In this document: positions 31,866 to 42,982 of the stretch, one piece after another
Position numbering within the stretch: the first letter of the stretch is position 1
Layout: each line of letters starts with the position of its first letter
Assembly: GCA_905221605.1 (NCBI GenBank)
Contig: CAJNDS010000424.1
Coordinates: 188,478 to 252,477 of the forward strand
Direction of reading: 5' to 3'
From: Symbiodinium natans
Lineage: Eukaryota; Sar; Dinophyceae; Suessiales; Symbiodiniaceae
DNA length: 64,000 bases
The notes under the pieces: generated by a model
Database searches by the model: none
What the model was told of the DNA's origin: nothing
The model's input: the letters and a program-made list of their open reading frames with translations, nothing else
Position numbers and translations under genes: made by a program

Positions 31866-32124
31866 AGTTCTCCATACCATTGGTTATGGATTAGGGTCTA
31901 GGGAGTCTAGGGTCTGTGGTGTTATACTGGGAGCCCCATAAGGGACAATGGTGTAGAGAGCTGACCGTACTTGCCGGCAAATTAATGGTACAATTAGTAC
32001 CAGTACATTCACAAAACGAAGGACTGTGGGCGTGGGCCTTCTGCGTTGCGTTGTTGTCTTTCTCCACTGTTTCTTGTACTCAAAACGGGGGACCGTTTAG
32101 CACAATTAGTACAACTGGCACAAC

Positions 32125-32260
32125 CACTTCGTGCAAGTAGTACTAGTACAACGAGTACTCTGGGTACGCTTGGTACAATGAGTACATTGAGTACAAGGGG
32201 TACATTGAGTCCAATCAGCGCAATGCAATTCTTGCAGGTGCAATTCTTGCAGGTCTCACA
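32125..32260. repeat. GTACAA-type short tandem repeat and a 15-bp direct repeat
   Basis: Imperfect units of about 9-12 bp (GTACAATGA, GTACATTGA, GTACAAGGG) followed by two copies of GCAATTCTTGCAGGT. The latter contain a duplicated acceptor-like TTGCAG. Confidence 0.6.
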
Positions 32261-32999
32261 ATTGTTACAACTCCTAAACCCTAAACCCTAAACCCTAAAC
32301 CCTGAACCCTAAACCCTAAACCCTAAACCCACAACATGAGCTGCTTCATGTCTTTTAAATGCTCACACTTCTCACAGCTACGACAACAGCCCGCACAATG
32401 AACGCAATTCTTGTTCTAGATGATCAACAGGCATGGGGCCCGAAGGCTCCGGGGTTTAGGGTTTAGGGTTTAGGGTTTAGGGTTTAGCGTTGTGCCTGCT
32501 CAGCCAGTACTCTACACGTTCGTCGGTTCTCATCCCGGATTGGAGGGTGTAGCCCACCTCCACCACCATCCCCGGCCCTCCTGGCAAAAAGAATAGGATT
32601 TGTGTACCAACGAGGTTCTGAACACGCAGAAAGGAAAGTGGAGCGACACTCCCTGAATTTCCATCAGTCGCGTGCGCCAATGATTTGTCTTTTTTTAAAT
32701 GGCTTGCCCTTATTCTTTTGTTTCTGCGGCTAGTATGGTTTAGGGACTTATAGGCACTTATTTTCTGAACCCCATGAGACCAGAAAAGGGTGCTCTTGCT
32801 GTTTCTAAACCCCAAACCCTAAGCCCTAAACCTTGGAGAAACGGCCCCAAGCCCGGCTGGATGCACATTCTGGTGCTTTCGGTTGCGACGGATGTGGCGG
32901 TGCATCAGGTTGAGGGCAAGGGCCCGCTGCAGTCCGACCCCCTAAACCCTAAACCCTAAACCCTAAACGCTAGACCCTAGACCCTAAACCCTAAACCCG

Positions 33000-33430
33000 G
33001 AAAGCCTCTGCGGACGCTAAGTTGGAGAGGCTGACGCAGCATCAGCATGCTCAAGTTCCTGTGGGCAAAAGGACCGGCATTCGCAGAAGGTTTTAATTGT
33101 TTTCCTTCGACCCAAGGGTTTAGGGTTTAGGGTTCAGGGTTTCGGGTTTTTGTGATGAGACATTCCAGACACGGATGATGGTTGCACTGCCCTGCTCTCT
33201 AACTTGAGCCTGAGTCCCCTGAAGGAACCCTGAACTCCCTTAGCCATAAACAAGCTTGCCAGCACACCATTGCGGGATGCAGACGCGCGTAATCCCGCTC
33301 TGCAGGTGGCACCAGCACGGCCAGCATGCGCAAGGAACTTGAGGATGTTGATGCTGTGAGCCTCTCGAGCTTTGCATCCACAGAGGCTCTCGGGTCTAGG
33401 GCTTGGGGTTCAAGGGTTATAAGGGGTCGG
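33000..33430. repeat. Inverted repeat at the end of duplication copy B
   Basis: GCTAAGTTGGAGAGGCT (33016-33032) and the reverse complement of 33317-33391 (ATGCAAAGCTCGAGAGGCT) are the same module in opposite orientation. Copy A has the module once (29263-29335). Both arms can read DAKLERLT in their own sense. The right arm continues with the inverted equivalent of 29230-29262. Confidence 0.65.
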
Positions 33431-33439
33431 GGTCCGGAT

Positions 33440-34900
33440 TCACAATCAGACTCCTAGGTCGGATTGCAGAGCTCATTCCGCTTTCTTAGGGTTTAGGGTT
33501 TAGGGTCTACCCACAAAACAGTCTATGAGCCCAAGATTGTAAACTCTACATCAACCCTAGAACCCCTAAACTCCCACAGTAGGACCCCTAAAGTCTACAC
33601 AGGCTCTAACCAGCCCCTGGGATCACTACAGTAAAGCCCCTAGACCCCCCACCCTACAAGCCCTCAATGCAAGGAACCCCAAACCCTGAAAGCCTAAACT
33701 CGGAACGTAAGACCCTAAACCTTCTAAACCTTAATCCAACCCTAACTGGCACAGGCAGAGCGTTGGCGCTCCCTGAGTCGCGAGCACAGGCCGGGGCATC
33801 CCAAAGCCACGCGCGTCAAGGTAGGTAACTCTTGAGTTCAAGGGAAGAGCCTCTCAGCCCTAAACCCCGAGACCCGAGACTCTAGAAGCCCTAAAAGCCC
33901 TAGTCCGGCCCGCAAGCTGCGACTGGTAGGAGGGGACTTGCAGTGCTGGTTCTTTTATTTCCATACGCCAATGTAAGGGTTTGTGAGGGGTTCCCCTTCT
34001 ACGCCCCTACGCCTGCCGTGGCGGCAGCCCTAAACCCTAAACCCTAAACCCCAAACCCCAAACCCCAAACCCTAAACCCTAAACCCTAAACCCTAAGCCC
34101 TAGGGCGGTTTAGAGAGTTTAGGGGTTTTGCGGTCTTTGGGTTTAGGGTCCAAGCCCTTTTGCTTGCGCCGAAAAGCGCAGCGGCCGAGCGACTCCAAAG
34201 GAGACTCCTCGACTCGGCTGTTGTTGCCTTGTGTTCGTAGGGTTTAGGGTTTAGGTTTAAGGGTTAAACCCTAAACCCTAAACCCTAAACCCTAAACCCT
34301 AAAAACCCTAAGCCCTAGAAGCCCTAGAAGCCCTAGAAGCCCTAGAAGCCCTAGAAGCCCTAGAAGCCCTAATCCGGCCCGCACGGCCTGGAAGGCCGAG
34401 TGCGACTGGTGGGAGGGCTAAACCCTATAGAACCCTAGACCCTAAACCCGAAACCCTAAACCCTAAGCCCTAAACCCTAAACCCTAAACCCCAAACCCTA
34501 AACCCTAAACCCTAAACCCTAGGGCGGTTTTGGGAGTTTAGGGGCGTGACGGAGCCCTTTTGCTTGCGCCGCAAAGCGCACCGGCCGAGCGACTCCAAGG
34601 AGACTTCTCGACTCGGCTGTTGTTGCCTTGTGTTCCTAGGGTTTAGGGTTTAAGGGTTAAGGGTTTAGTGTGTTGCTGACATTAGGTTTGTCTTTATTTT
34701 GTTTTTTTTTTGCAGGGTTTTGGGGGTTTGCGGCGATTGAAGGTTATTTTTGGGTTTTGAGGGTTTGAGGGATTTAGAGGGCTCACGGTTTTGGGATTGT
34801 TGCACTCTAGGTTTTTTTGTTTGTTTTTTGGGGGGAGGGTTTGGGTTTGCAGGCTTGAGGGTTTTGCTTCAGGACTTTAGGACCTTTGGGGATTGAGGCC
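33440..34900. other. Repeat-rich spacer with a 0.4-kb local duplication
   Basis: Segments 33890-34245 and 34360-34650 are duplicates: both carry CTAGGGCGGTTT, CCCTTTTGCTTGCGCCG, GCGGCCGAGCGACTCCAA-like and CTCGGCTGTTGTTGCC. Between them is a 9-bp tandem repeat GCCCTAGAA (about seven units, 34311-34376). No certain exon. Confidence 0.65.
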
Positions 34901-34944
34901 TGTGGGCCAATGCTGGCGGCCATGGCCACCGGCCACCGCTGCTA

Positions 34945-35052
34945 GTTGCTCCCGAAATGGGACCCCGCTTTGCTAACAGCCCTTTATAGGGATTGTAGCA
35001 CCCCTTAGAATCCGTTTTTAAGGACTGCCAGTATAAGGGGGAACATCCCAAG
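34945..35052. mobile_element. MITE-like element, family A, diverged copy
   Basis: Right half matches family A (AGGGATTGTAGCACCCC, then AAGGACTGCCAGTATAAGGG and AACATCCCAA). The left end has decayed. Confidence 0.45.
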
Positions 35053-35876
35053 ACCTCCCAAAAATCCCAGTCATGACGGAGTTGTGGCCCCTGGGGCAGG
35101 CTCGTCGACGTTTCTGTTCGACAGATGGGTTGGCCGGGCTCCCTCCGTTGGCTGCAGGAGACAACCGGGGTTGACCCTAAACCCTAAACCCTAAACCCTA
35201 AACCCCTAAACCCTAAACCCTAAACCCTAAACCCCTAAGCCTAAAACCCTAAAACCCTAAACCCTAAGTCTAAACCCCAAATCCCGAATCAACATCATTC
35301 ACACGTCTGCCAGCCTGGCATGTCCATCTTCGCAGTTTGTGGTTTGTTTCTTGACTTTTCGCACATGTCTTAAGCTCTTACTTGTATACAGCCGCCGTGA
35401 CCTTCCAGGCAGAGCCTTGAACAAGTGCAACTTCGGAATGCAAGAGACTGCGCAGCACCGGCGTATGATTTGGCTCAAAGTGCGTTGGAGCTGACTCGCT
35501 GAGCTTTGCGCTGACAGCCTTAGCTTCACGCATTTAGCTTCTTATGCAAGGGGTCTAAAATGGGATAGCGGTGCGCCGGAAGGCTTTGCGGATGTATGGG
35601 CTTCTTCTTGGGGATGCTTGGAAACATTTTCATTCTTGGGTACTAAAATTCCTAAGAAACAGTTGAACATTGTTTGCTAGGGTTCCAAGTTCAGTATAGT
35701 CCTATCCTAGAGACAAATCCGACCATGTCGTCTTTGCCGTTCAGGCAGCAGGCCTGGGAAGCCACCCTTCGACAAAAGGGTGGGTTTCGTGGCTTCAGGG
35801 GTTTCAGATTTCGAGGTCTAATCCAGGTGTCTACCCTAAGCCCTAAACCCTAAACCCTAAACCCAAAACCTGATGG

Positions 35877-35970
35877 CAGGTTTTCTGCTGGGAGCCTTGC
35901 GGCTGCCTCCCTTGGAGGCCTTGGAGGCCTTGGGGGCCTTTCTGGGCTTTGAAGGTGCAGGGGCTTGGCT
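35877..35970 (-). CDS. Lys/Pro-rich exon candidate, H1-tail-like
   Basis: On the minus strand the frame reads APAPSKPRKAPKASKASKGG, then SRKAPSRKPA. Such KASK/KAPK repeats resemble basic tails of histone H1-like or other chromatin proteins, which dinoflagellates use abundantly. No start or domain is visible. The plus strand is also open, so strand is uncertain. Confidence 0.3.
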
Positions 35971-36104
35971 AAACCCTAAACCCTAAACCCTAAACCCTAA
36001 ACCCTAAACCCTAAACCCTAAACCCTAAACCCTAAACCCTAAACCCTAAACCCTAAACCCTAAACCCTAAACCTTAAACCCTAAACCCTAAACCCTAAAC
36101 CCTA
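35969..36104. repeat. Longest CCCTAAA array
   Basis: About 19 units, nearly perfect (one CCTTAAA), ending some 190 bp before the exon at 36293. Confidence 0.95.
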
Positions 36105-36292
36105 GAGTAGGGTTTAGGCTTCACAGGGTTCAGGGTGGAGCTGTTGGTTATTGATGAACATGCTGGGCTGGGGAGCCAGAGAAGCCTAAGATGCCGCGGG
36201 TGTGCTGTTTGTGTTGTGCTCGTTTAGGGTTTAGGATTTAGGATATAGGGTTTAGGGTTTAGGGTTTAGGGCTCGGCCTGCGCGTCGGCCAG

Positions 36293-36349
36293 GACTGCCA
36301 AGACGGTGTCCCCTGAGGACCCGGCCAGACTGCTGGGCGTGCAACACTC
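36293..36349 (+). CDS. Unidentified gene, exon of a phased chain
   Basis: After GTCGGCCAG it reads [18 protein letters not shown], ending TC before a GT donor formed by the start of a TCTG microsatellite. Phase 2 joins 36935 in frame. Confidence 0.5.
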
Positions 36350-36350
36350 G

Positions 36351-36429
<79 letters not shown>

Positions 36430-36648
36430 GTGTCTCTGTGTCTCTGTGTCTCTGTGTGTCTCTCTATGTGTCTCTCAATGTGTCTCTCTATGTGTCTCTG
36501 TGCGTCTCTGTCTGTCTCTGTGTGTCTCCGTGTGTCTGTCTGTCTGTCCGTGTCTGTCTGTCTGTGTCTGTCTGTCTGTGTCTGTCTGTCTGTGTCTGTC
36601 TGTCTGTGTCTGTCTGTCTGTGTCTGTCTGTCTGTGTCTGTCTGTCTG

Positions 36649-36690
<42 letters not shown>
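36350..36690. repeat. TCTG/TGTC microsatellite in an intron
   Basis: About 340 bp of TCTG units with TCTGTG and TCTCTG variants, starting exactly at the donor. Makes Cys/Val/Ser-rich false frames. Confidence 0.95.
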
Positions 36691-36693
<3 letters not shown>

Positions 36694-36934
36694 GTTGTGT
36701 TTGTGTTTGTGTGTTTGTTTGTTTCCCTTTCAAGGTGGATTCGCGATTGTGTGATGGAAGACCCCTCATAAAGGCTAAACCACCATCACAAGAATGAAAA
36801 GACAATCAACGCACAATTAAGGGGAGTTCCTATTCTTAATGACACAGAAAGTTGGACAATAGAATCCAAGCAGGACCCTAAACCCCAAACCCTAAACCCT
36901 AGACCCCGCTGGAACCCTGCACCCGAAACCGCAG

Positions 36935-36999
36935 AAACACCCTGGGCCAGGCCAAGAACATCTCCTTCGTGGAGGAGGCTGAGGCGTGGATGGACTTAG
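36935..36999 (+). CDS. Unidentified gene, exon of a phased chain
   Basis: Begins after AACCGCAG and reads SNTLGQAKNISFVEEAEAWM, then DL; ends TTAG before a GC donor, phase 1, continuing at 37108. Confidence 0.5.
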
Positions 37000-37107
37000 G
37001 CTTTAGAAGAGGGGTTTAGGGTGCAGAGGTCTCTGTTCAACTGGGGAAAATTCCCCTGAACCCTAAACCCTACACCCCAAAACTCTGAACCCTTTTAGCT
37101 CTCCCAG

Positions 37108-37161
37108 GTACGCCAGCCATTGGAGACCAGCGCGGAGACGACGCCCGTCATCTCGCAGCAG
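37108..37161 (+). CDS. Unidentified gene, exon of a phased chain
   Basis: In phase it reads GTPAIGDQRGDDARHLAA. It ends GCAGCAG before GTGACGG. The competing frame RQPLETSAETTPVISQQ is also open and looks protein-like, so the phase assignment is not final. Confidence 0.4.
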
Positions 37162-37704
37162 GTGACGGGGGCGGAGGGGGGGGGGAACGGGTTTAGGGTT
37201 TCGGGTTTAATTAGGGTTGAGGGTTTAGGGTTTAGGGTTTAGGGTTTCGGGTTTAGGGTTCCAGTCCTTTTGGAGCCGTACCCGCGACTAAACCGCAAGC
37301 CTGAGATCCCTTCGATGCTGGAGGATTGTTGTGTTTCAGGCCGAAGCCGCAGAGTTAGGCAGTGAGGCCCCGGGTGTCTGAGAAAAGAGAGGAGGTTAGG
37401 GGATGTTTGAGGGTTTAGAGTATTTATAGGGTTTTTTAGTGTTTTTTTGTCAGGGCTTATGCTGCTTAAGTCTGTTAAGAGGCTTATGTTGTTGGATTCA
37501 GGGCTTTGGCGTTTAAGGACGTGGGTTGTGGGAGGTGTGGGGGATTTTGATTCTTTTTGTTTGGGGGGCGGGGGGGTGGGGTTGGTCTTTGTTTTAAGAA
37601 GTGCCAGGGTAGCTTTGGGCTTTGAGGCGATTCGGCGCGCTGCGGGTCGAGGGTCGAGGTTTTGAGGGCTGAAGGGCTCAGGGTGGAGCAAGATCTCCTT
37701 TCAG

Positions 37705-37895
37705 GTTTACGGTTGCGCGCTTGCGCACCCCGGCGACTGTTGGCAGTTCAGGGGATAACACATCCCTAAACCCTAAACCCTAAGCCCCCAACCCTTTCAT
37801 ATGCGCCACCCGGGGGTTCCCACCCATCCCTGCGACTGTTCTGTTGATTTCAAGCAGCGCCTGCTGGAGACCGAAGGCGACGACGCAGAGGGGTA
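37705..37895 (+). CDS. Unidentified gene, possible last exons
   Basis: A segment after TTTCAG at 37705 is open to about 37751. A second segment after AAGCAG near 37858 reads RLLETEGDDAEG and closes with TAG. An acidic C-terminus is plausible. Joining is uncertain. Confidence 0.3.
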
Positions 37896-38654
37896 GAGAG
37901 TTTAGGGGGTTTGGGGTTTAGAGTTTAGGGTTTAGGGTTTGCAGGAATCGGAAGCATCCTGAGACTAGCAATCTCGCGATCAGGTCCCTGGGGTTGAGGG
38001 ATGTAACTCGGGATCAGAAACGGTACACTAGAATCACTAAAAGCCCTCTACACACTGAAGCCCCAAACCGATAAGCTCGATGAACCCTTACAAACCCCAT
38101 GAACCTTCAAACCATCGAAGGCATCTAAGCCCTCTAGACGCTAAAGACTAAAGCCTAAACCCTGCCCCCAAAACCCCAAACCCTAAACCCTAAAACGCCC
38201 TAAAACCCTATAGCCCTATAAACCCTACAACCCTAAACCCCTTTAAAGCATAATCTCGAGCAACTGCAGCACAAGCGCGCGAGGACACAAACACCGGGAG
38301 CTTGGATACATCCCCCACGGACGGGAAGTGCAGGGTTTGGGGTGTCGCCTTTCGGGCCTTTAGGATTTAATTATTCTAAAGTAGGGGTTACCCTAATTTT
38401 CTTCTAAGTTGTACAAACCATCGGGGAACTTCATCAATGGGTCCTTTGGGGTATGGGGGAGGCGGGGGAGGGGGCATGGTCCAGGCAGGTCCAGGAGGTT
38501 CTGGTGCGCTCAGGGTTCATAGAGTTCGGGGTCAGAGTTTTGGTGCCAAGCAGCGTCCAGGGGTTTTTTGCCCAAGAGAAGGAACCCGAAACCCCAGATC
38601 CTAAACCCCTGAGTTTGGTCGCAGGGTTTCATGTGCAGAGCCGGTGTAGGGGAC

Positions 38655-38735
38655 GTGTCACTTGAAGGGTCGAAGCGCAAGCAGGAGACGGAGCCTGAGG
38701 AGGCGGAACGGCTTGGAGGCAGCCGGCTCCTTAAG
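38655..38735 (+). CDS. Unidentified gene, exon candidate
   Basis: Reads GSKRKQETEPEEAERLGGSR and LL, just before a MITE-like element at 38745. Basic then acidic, low complexity. Confidence 0.3.
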
Positions 38736-38744
38736 GGCTTAGGG

Positions 38745-38896
38745 TTGGGATGTTCCCCCTTTTTCCCAAAAGTAGTCCTTAAATAGGGGTTATAGTACCC
38801 TCAATGGAGATTATAGCACCCTTATATGGGATTATAGTCCCCCCCCCCTTTTCGATTCCCTACTAAGGACTGCTAGTAGAAGGGGAATTATCCCAA
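38745..38896. mobile_element. MITE-like element, family A, copy 2
   Basis: Starts TTGGGATGTTCCCCCTTTT and ends in GGGGAATTATCCCAA; inner block AGTCCTTAAATAGGGGTTAT and its inverted counterpart. About 152 bp, longer than copy 1 through internal duplication of a GGGATTATAG-like unit. Confidence 0.6.
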
Positions 38897-39279
38897 CTGT
38901 TAGGGTTTATCGCGAAAGCAAGTGCCTCTGAGGGGCTGGCCGTCCGTCTCTTCCCAACCGTAAGGTTGAACAACAAGGGTGTGGGGAGGGTCCAGCTGGG
39001 GGTTTAGGGTTTAGGGTTGAGGGTTTAGGGTTTAGGGTTTAGGGTCTAAGGTTTATAGGGCTTAGGGCCCAGATTGGGGGGGGGGGGGGGCGTCCCCCAC
39101 CTGGCAGTGTCCGAGTCCCTGTGTTGGCCTGCATGGACTCTCGGGGCGCTTCGGGGCGCAGACTTATTCACCAAATATGGCTGTACTTATAACCCACTTA
39201 TAGGCCCCTTAAGTGCTCTAATATGGTCATAAGTTTAAGGACAGTTCTAATAGGTTAACAAATCTGCCTTACAAGACCT

Positions 39280-39970
39280 TTCCAAGAGCAGCGTCGAAGC
39301 CACGATACTACGTCTCCAAGCGCAGCGTCGCAACCATGTGCGGGTGGGCGCAGCTGAGTGCTGATGCATCTCCAGCAGCAGCGTCGAAACCGTGTACGGG
39401 TCAGTTTAATGCCCAGAAGATTCTCTGAATATACTCTGCGTTTGGGCACTCCAGGGCTTGTCTGCAAAGACTCCAAAGTTGGGCTGAATATATTTAGGAA
39501 ATGAAATTATAAATAATTATAATAATGATAATAATGATGATAATGAAAATAATAATGAATACTCCAGAGATTCATACCCTGGGTTGCGCTCCGATGGCTT
39601 CCCTGGGCAAACTCTTCGGGCTGGGCAACCTACAAAATTTCTGGGGATACTCTGGGGTTGGGCACTCCCAGGGATTCGCTGATTCTCTTCTGATGCTCTG
39701 CACTCTGGGGTTGGGCACGGCAGGGTTTTGTGGGATGCTAGAAAGCCGACTCCTCGAGGATACTCTGGGCTGGGCGCTCCAAAAACTCTCTGGGGACAAG
39801 ATCTGAATAAAGCACTCAAGGCTGAGCACTCCAGGCTGAGCACTCCAGAATTCTCACTCCACGGATGTTCTGGGAATCGACTGGCTCTAGGGGCTCTCGG
39901 TAAAATACTCTGGCCATGGGTTCTCTGGCGATGCTCTGGGGTGGGATGCGGGTGATGGGCGAGGAGTAGA
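39280..39970. repeat. Degenerate CTCTGGGGTTGGGCACTCC repeat region
   Basis: Repeated motifs such as TGGGGTTGGGCACTCC, GAGCACTCCAGG and GCAGCGTCGAAGCC spaced irregularly over about 700 bp, free of telomere-like arrays. Open frames on both strands follow from the repeat and show no domain. Confidence 0.55.
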
Positions 39971-40280
39971 CCGGCCGTGCGCCGGGCAGTCAACTGCAAC
40001 TGCGAGTCACTTGCCCGTTTGGTCGATGCTGTTCTCCTGTCACAAGCCTAAACCCTAAACCCGAGAAAGCTTGAGGCCCATAAAGCCATGCAAAGTCTAC
40101 ACCCCAAACCCAAAACCCCATAAAGCCTGCAAAACCCCCCAAAAACCTGCGTCCAAACCCCAAGCCCTACAACCCCTCAAACCCCCGAACCCTAAACCCT
40201 AAACTCGAAAAAACCCTCAACCCCCGAACCCTAAACCCTAAACCCCGAACCCTGAAAAAGCCCTGAGGCCCTACCCTGGT

Positions 40281-40364
40281 GGCAGGCGACCATGCGCGGA
40301 CCGAGACGGAGCAGCCGCGGCGTGGCGATGCCGATGTTGAGGTGCTTCAAGAACCCATCTGAGC
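40281..40364 (+). CDS. Unidentified gene, terminal exon candidate
   Basis: Following GTGGCAG, GDHARTETEQPRRGDADVEV then LQEPI and a TGA stop. Followed by a CCCTAAA array at 40376-40442. Short hydrophilic C-terminus. Confidence 0.35.
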
Positions 40365-40734
40365 CCTAGACCATGAACCCTAAACCCTAAACCCTAAACC
40401 CTAAACCCTAAACCCTAAACCCTAAACCCTAAACCCTAAACCCTGAACCCTGAACCCTGAACCCTAGAAGCCCTGAGCCATCAGATGGGAAATGTTCAGA
40501 TGCAGGTCTTAAGGGCGTTTTAGGCTGACCATGACCCCTGCCTTGGGACGACATGAACACCAAAAGGGCATAGGGTTTAGGGTTTAGGGTTTAAGGTTTA
40601 GGGTTTAGGGTTTAGGGTTTAGGGTTTAGGGTTTAGGGATGTTTAGGGTTTATGGCTCATATACACCTTAGTAGGACAGGAAGTATAGTAGTGTAGGGTG
40701 TATGACCCCAATCTTCGGGTTCATGTGGTCCAAG

Positions 40735-41060
40735 GTGAGCGCAAACAAAAAAACAGCCATGTCTTTTCTGGACGGCAGCTACGTGAGGTTCGAGGTTGGT
40801 CCTCCCCGCTGCCTAAACCCTGCTCTAGTCTGCAGTCGGGGAGGTATGGGGTGAGGGTTTAGGTTGAGGGCTTATACTTTCCAACGCCCCCCAACAACGA
40901 GAAAGAAAAGAGGAAACAGAGAGAGAGAGAGAGAGAGAGAGAACAAAAAGAGAGACAAAACAGCACTCGTGCTTCAAGAAGCCTTCTGAAGCTGAAGTCC
41001 CGGAGGATCCCGAGCTATGCTCCACCAAGCCTCCGGAGGACGAAAGAGGGGCTTCATAGA
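40735..41060 (+). CDS. Two candidate exons of an unidentified gene
   Basis: VSANKKTAMSFLDGSYVRFE lies between AAG and a GT donor (about 40735-40797). After an AG-microsatellite intron, PSEAEVPEDPELCSTKPPED and ERGAS end at TAG (about 40980-41059). Both fit the local exon style, but phase is not confirmed. Confidence 0.3.
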
Positions 41061-41190
41061 CGTCGTTGCTCTCTTCGGTTTCCTTTTCTCTGCTTTGAGG
41101 TGATGTGTTTCGGAGCTGATGGTCCAGCTGAGGGCTTCCTTTGGGGTGGCTTCGGGCCTTCAACGTCAGGTTGATGTCTCACTTGCGGTG

Positions 41191-41286
41191 TTCTACATCA
41201 CCCTTGGGAATTGTTTTGTATTTGATATAAAACCCAAGAGGATATTTAAAAGTATTGCTTTTATTAAGGTTCTAAGGGGAGTATAG
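41191..41286. mobile_element. MITE-like element, family B, copy 2
   Basis: CTACATCACCCTTGGGAATT at the left and GGTTCTAAGGGGAGTATAG at the right, with ATAAAACCCAAGAGGAT inside, as at 16998 and 62827. Confidence 0.55.
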
Positions 41287-41299
41287 TGTTCATGTGAGC

Positions 41300-42180
41300 C
41301 AGAAATGTGTCTCCACGTTGTCAGCCGTTGCCTAGCCCCTGCACCGTGCAGGTTTCTTTGACCAACCTGCGGAGAGTTGAGAGTTTGTTTCGTGGAGCTT
41401 GGGATGGGCAAGAATCCTTGCCGGGTGAAGCAGACCAGTTGTCAGCACTGGCAACGTAAAGTACACGTCTAGGTCTCAAGTCTACGATATAAAACTGCAC
41501 AGCTCCCCATGATCCCTTCCTGAAGTTTCTAAAGTTCCAAGCGTCCCCAATCCTCGCCCTTAAGCTCTCTGTGCAGAATCAGGAGCTATTTCGGGCGCGA
41601 CCACGTCTTCAGGAGCGCTTGGCTTATAGCCATTCAGGAATATTGGGGAGGTTAAGGCTCTCGGGGGGTTCAAGGTGTTGCTGTTTTGTCCTGACTGCAT
41701 TCACCGCAGTCTTGCTGGATGGATAGTTGGTTCTTACCGGGTACAGGCCACCTGAGCTTGACTGAACAGCTGGCGAATTAAGCACCAACGTGCGGTCACA
41801 AAGATGAGAGGGGCTTAGCATTCGCACATGGCAGTGTATTAATCCAAGGCAGTCCAAAGCTGTAACAGAAATGTTCTCTCAGATTCGCTTCCCTTCTGTG
41901 CTCGGCTGCGAGCATGAGAAACCGAACATCCTCCTCACTGCTCCTCGTAACTTCAGTAGTAGCCATACCCCCAGAACCTTTGGCCACAGGCTCTAACACT
42001 CGAACCTAGAGGAGAAGCAGCCAGCAACCCTAAACCACACACTCCCACATCATTAAAAAGCCATACCAAAGCTGTGAGATTCCCATTTGTCCCTGTAAGA
42101 AGGCGGCAGCTTGGGCTGCAGACGAGGCCACCCAGAGACCAGAGATAGGAGAAGAACAAGAGTTCAAGAGAGAACGCCAA
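41300..42180. other. Spacer without recognisable gene
   Basis: Unique-looking sequence with no telomere-like array. Short minus-strand frames (60-77 codons) show no domain, start context or repeat support. Confidence 0.5.
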
Positions 42181-42831
42181 GGGGCAAACAGAGGGACGGA
42201 GTTATTTAGGGGCTACTTAGGTGCATAGGGACTATAAGGTGTAAAAAGGGGTTGGGCAATAAGATTGAGGGTCCCTTCTTGGAGTCCCTCCTTATTTCCC
42301 TGAGAACCGCCGCTCCAAACGCGGCATCAGAAGCTTGAGGAAACCAGCCCTAAAGGTTGAGGGTGAAGCCTTCTTTGGGGCCCTTTGGGCCTTAGCATGA
42401 ACGTTCATGGAGATCAGGGTAGCCGTGATTTCGGGTGGTGCGGAGGGGTCATTCCCACCAGGCCCTCCAGAAGGGAGTTGTTTCTTGAGGTCCGTACGCC
42501 AACTGGCCGCCCGTAGAAGGTTCCTTCAGGGTTTGGGGTGTAAGGTTTGGGGTTTAGAGTTTCGGGTTTCGCATTAGGCTTTGTGCACAGACCGCACAAG
42601 GAGAAGAACAAGAAAGAGAAAGGAGTGAGAGTGGACGAGAGTGGGCGAGAGGCGAACCAAGTGAATTAGCACACGGATCACGCGGGCTTATTTCCGAAAT
42701 CTCGGCCGTTCGGTTTAGCTAGATGTACTTGCTTCATTATACTCTTTTGAATTGACATACAAGTATAGGGCACGAAGCGCAAAAGTGGCTTGCCCCAGCG
42801 CTTCGCTTGTTTCGCGGGCCTTCGAGGCCAT

Positions 42832-42982
42832 GAACCCTAAACCCTAAACCCTAAACCCTAAACCCTAAACCCCAAACCCCAAACCCCAAACCCCAAACCC
42901 CAAACCCCAAACCCCAAACCCCAAACCCCAAACCCCAAACCCTAAACCCCAAACCCGAAACCCGAAACCCGAAACCCGAAAC
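42832..42982. repeat. Composite CCCTAAA / CCCCAAA / CCCGAAA array
   Basis: Three variants occur as separate uniform blocks in one array: CCCTAAA first, then about ten CCCCAAA, then CCCGAAA. This is block-wise homogenisation. Confidence 0.9.

Larger units (their letters stand above)
30480..33300. repeat. Tandem segmental duplication I, copy B
   Basis: Second copy of 26810-29600, offset about 3.65 kb. Landmarks: AAGCCAATGGCAAGTCAT at 30721, TA microsatellite at 31068-31160, ATGGCGCCCGTC at 31230, the exon-like segment at 31794, GTAGAGAGCTGACCG at 31953, GCGCCAATGATTTG at 32677, and CATTGCGGGATGCAGACGCG near 33270. Confidence 0.75.

Noticed and set aside
35969-36104. True chromosome end or internal telomere fusion suggested by CCCTAAA arrays
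   Set aside because: Dozens of short arrays in both orientations occur between exons across the whole window; none is terminal, and no head-to-head fusion point stands out.
36306-36805. Cys/Val/Ser-rich proteins and the Gln/Thr/Asp-rich antisense frame
   Set aside because: Translations of the TCTG microsatellite in an intron.
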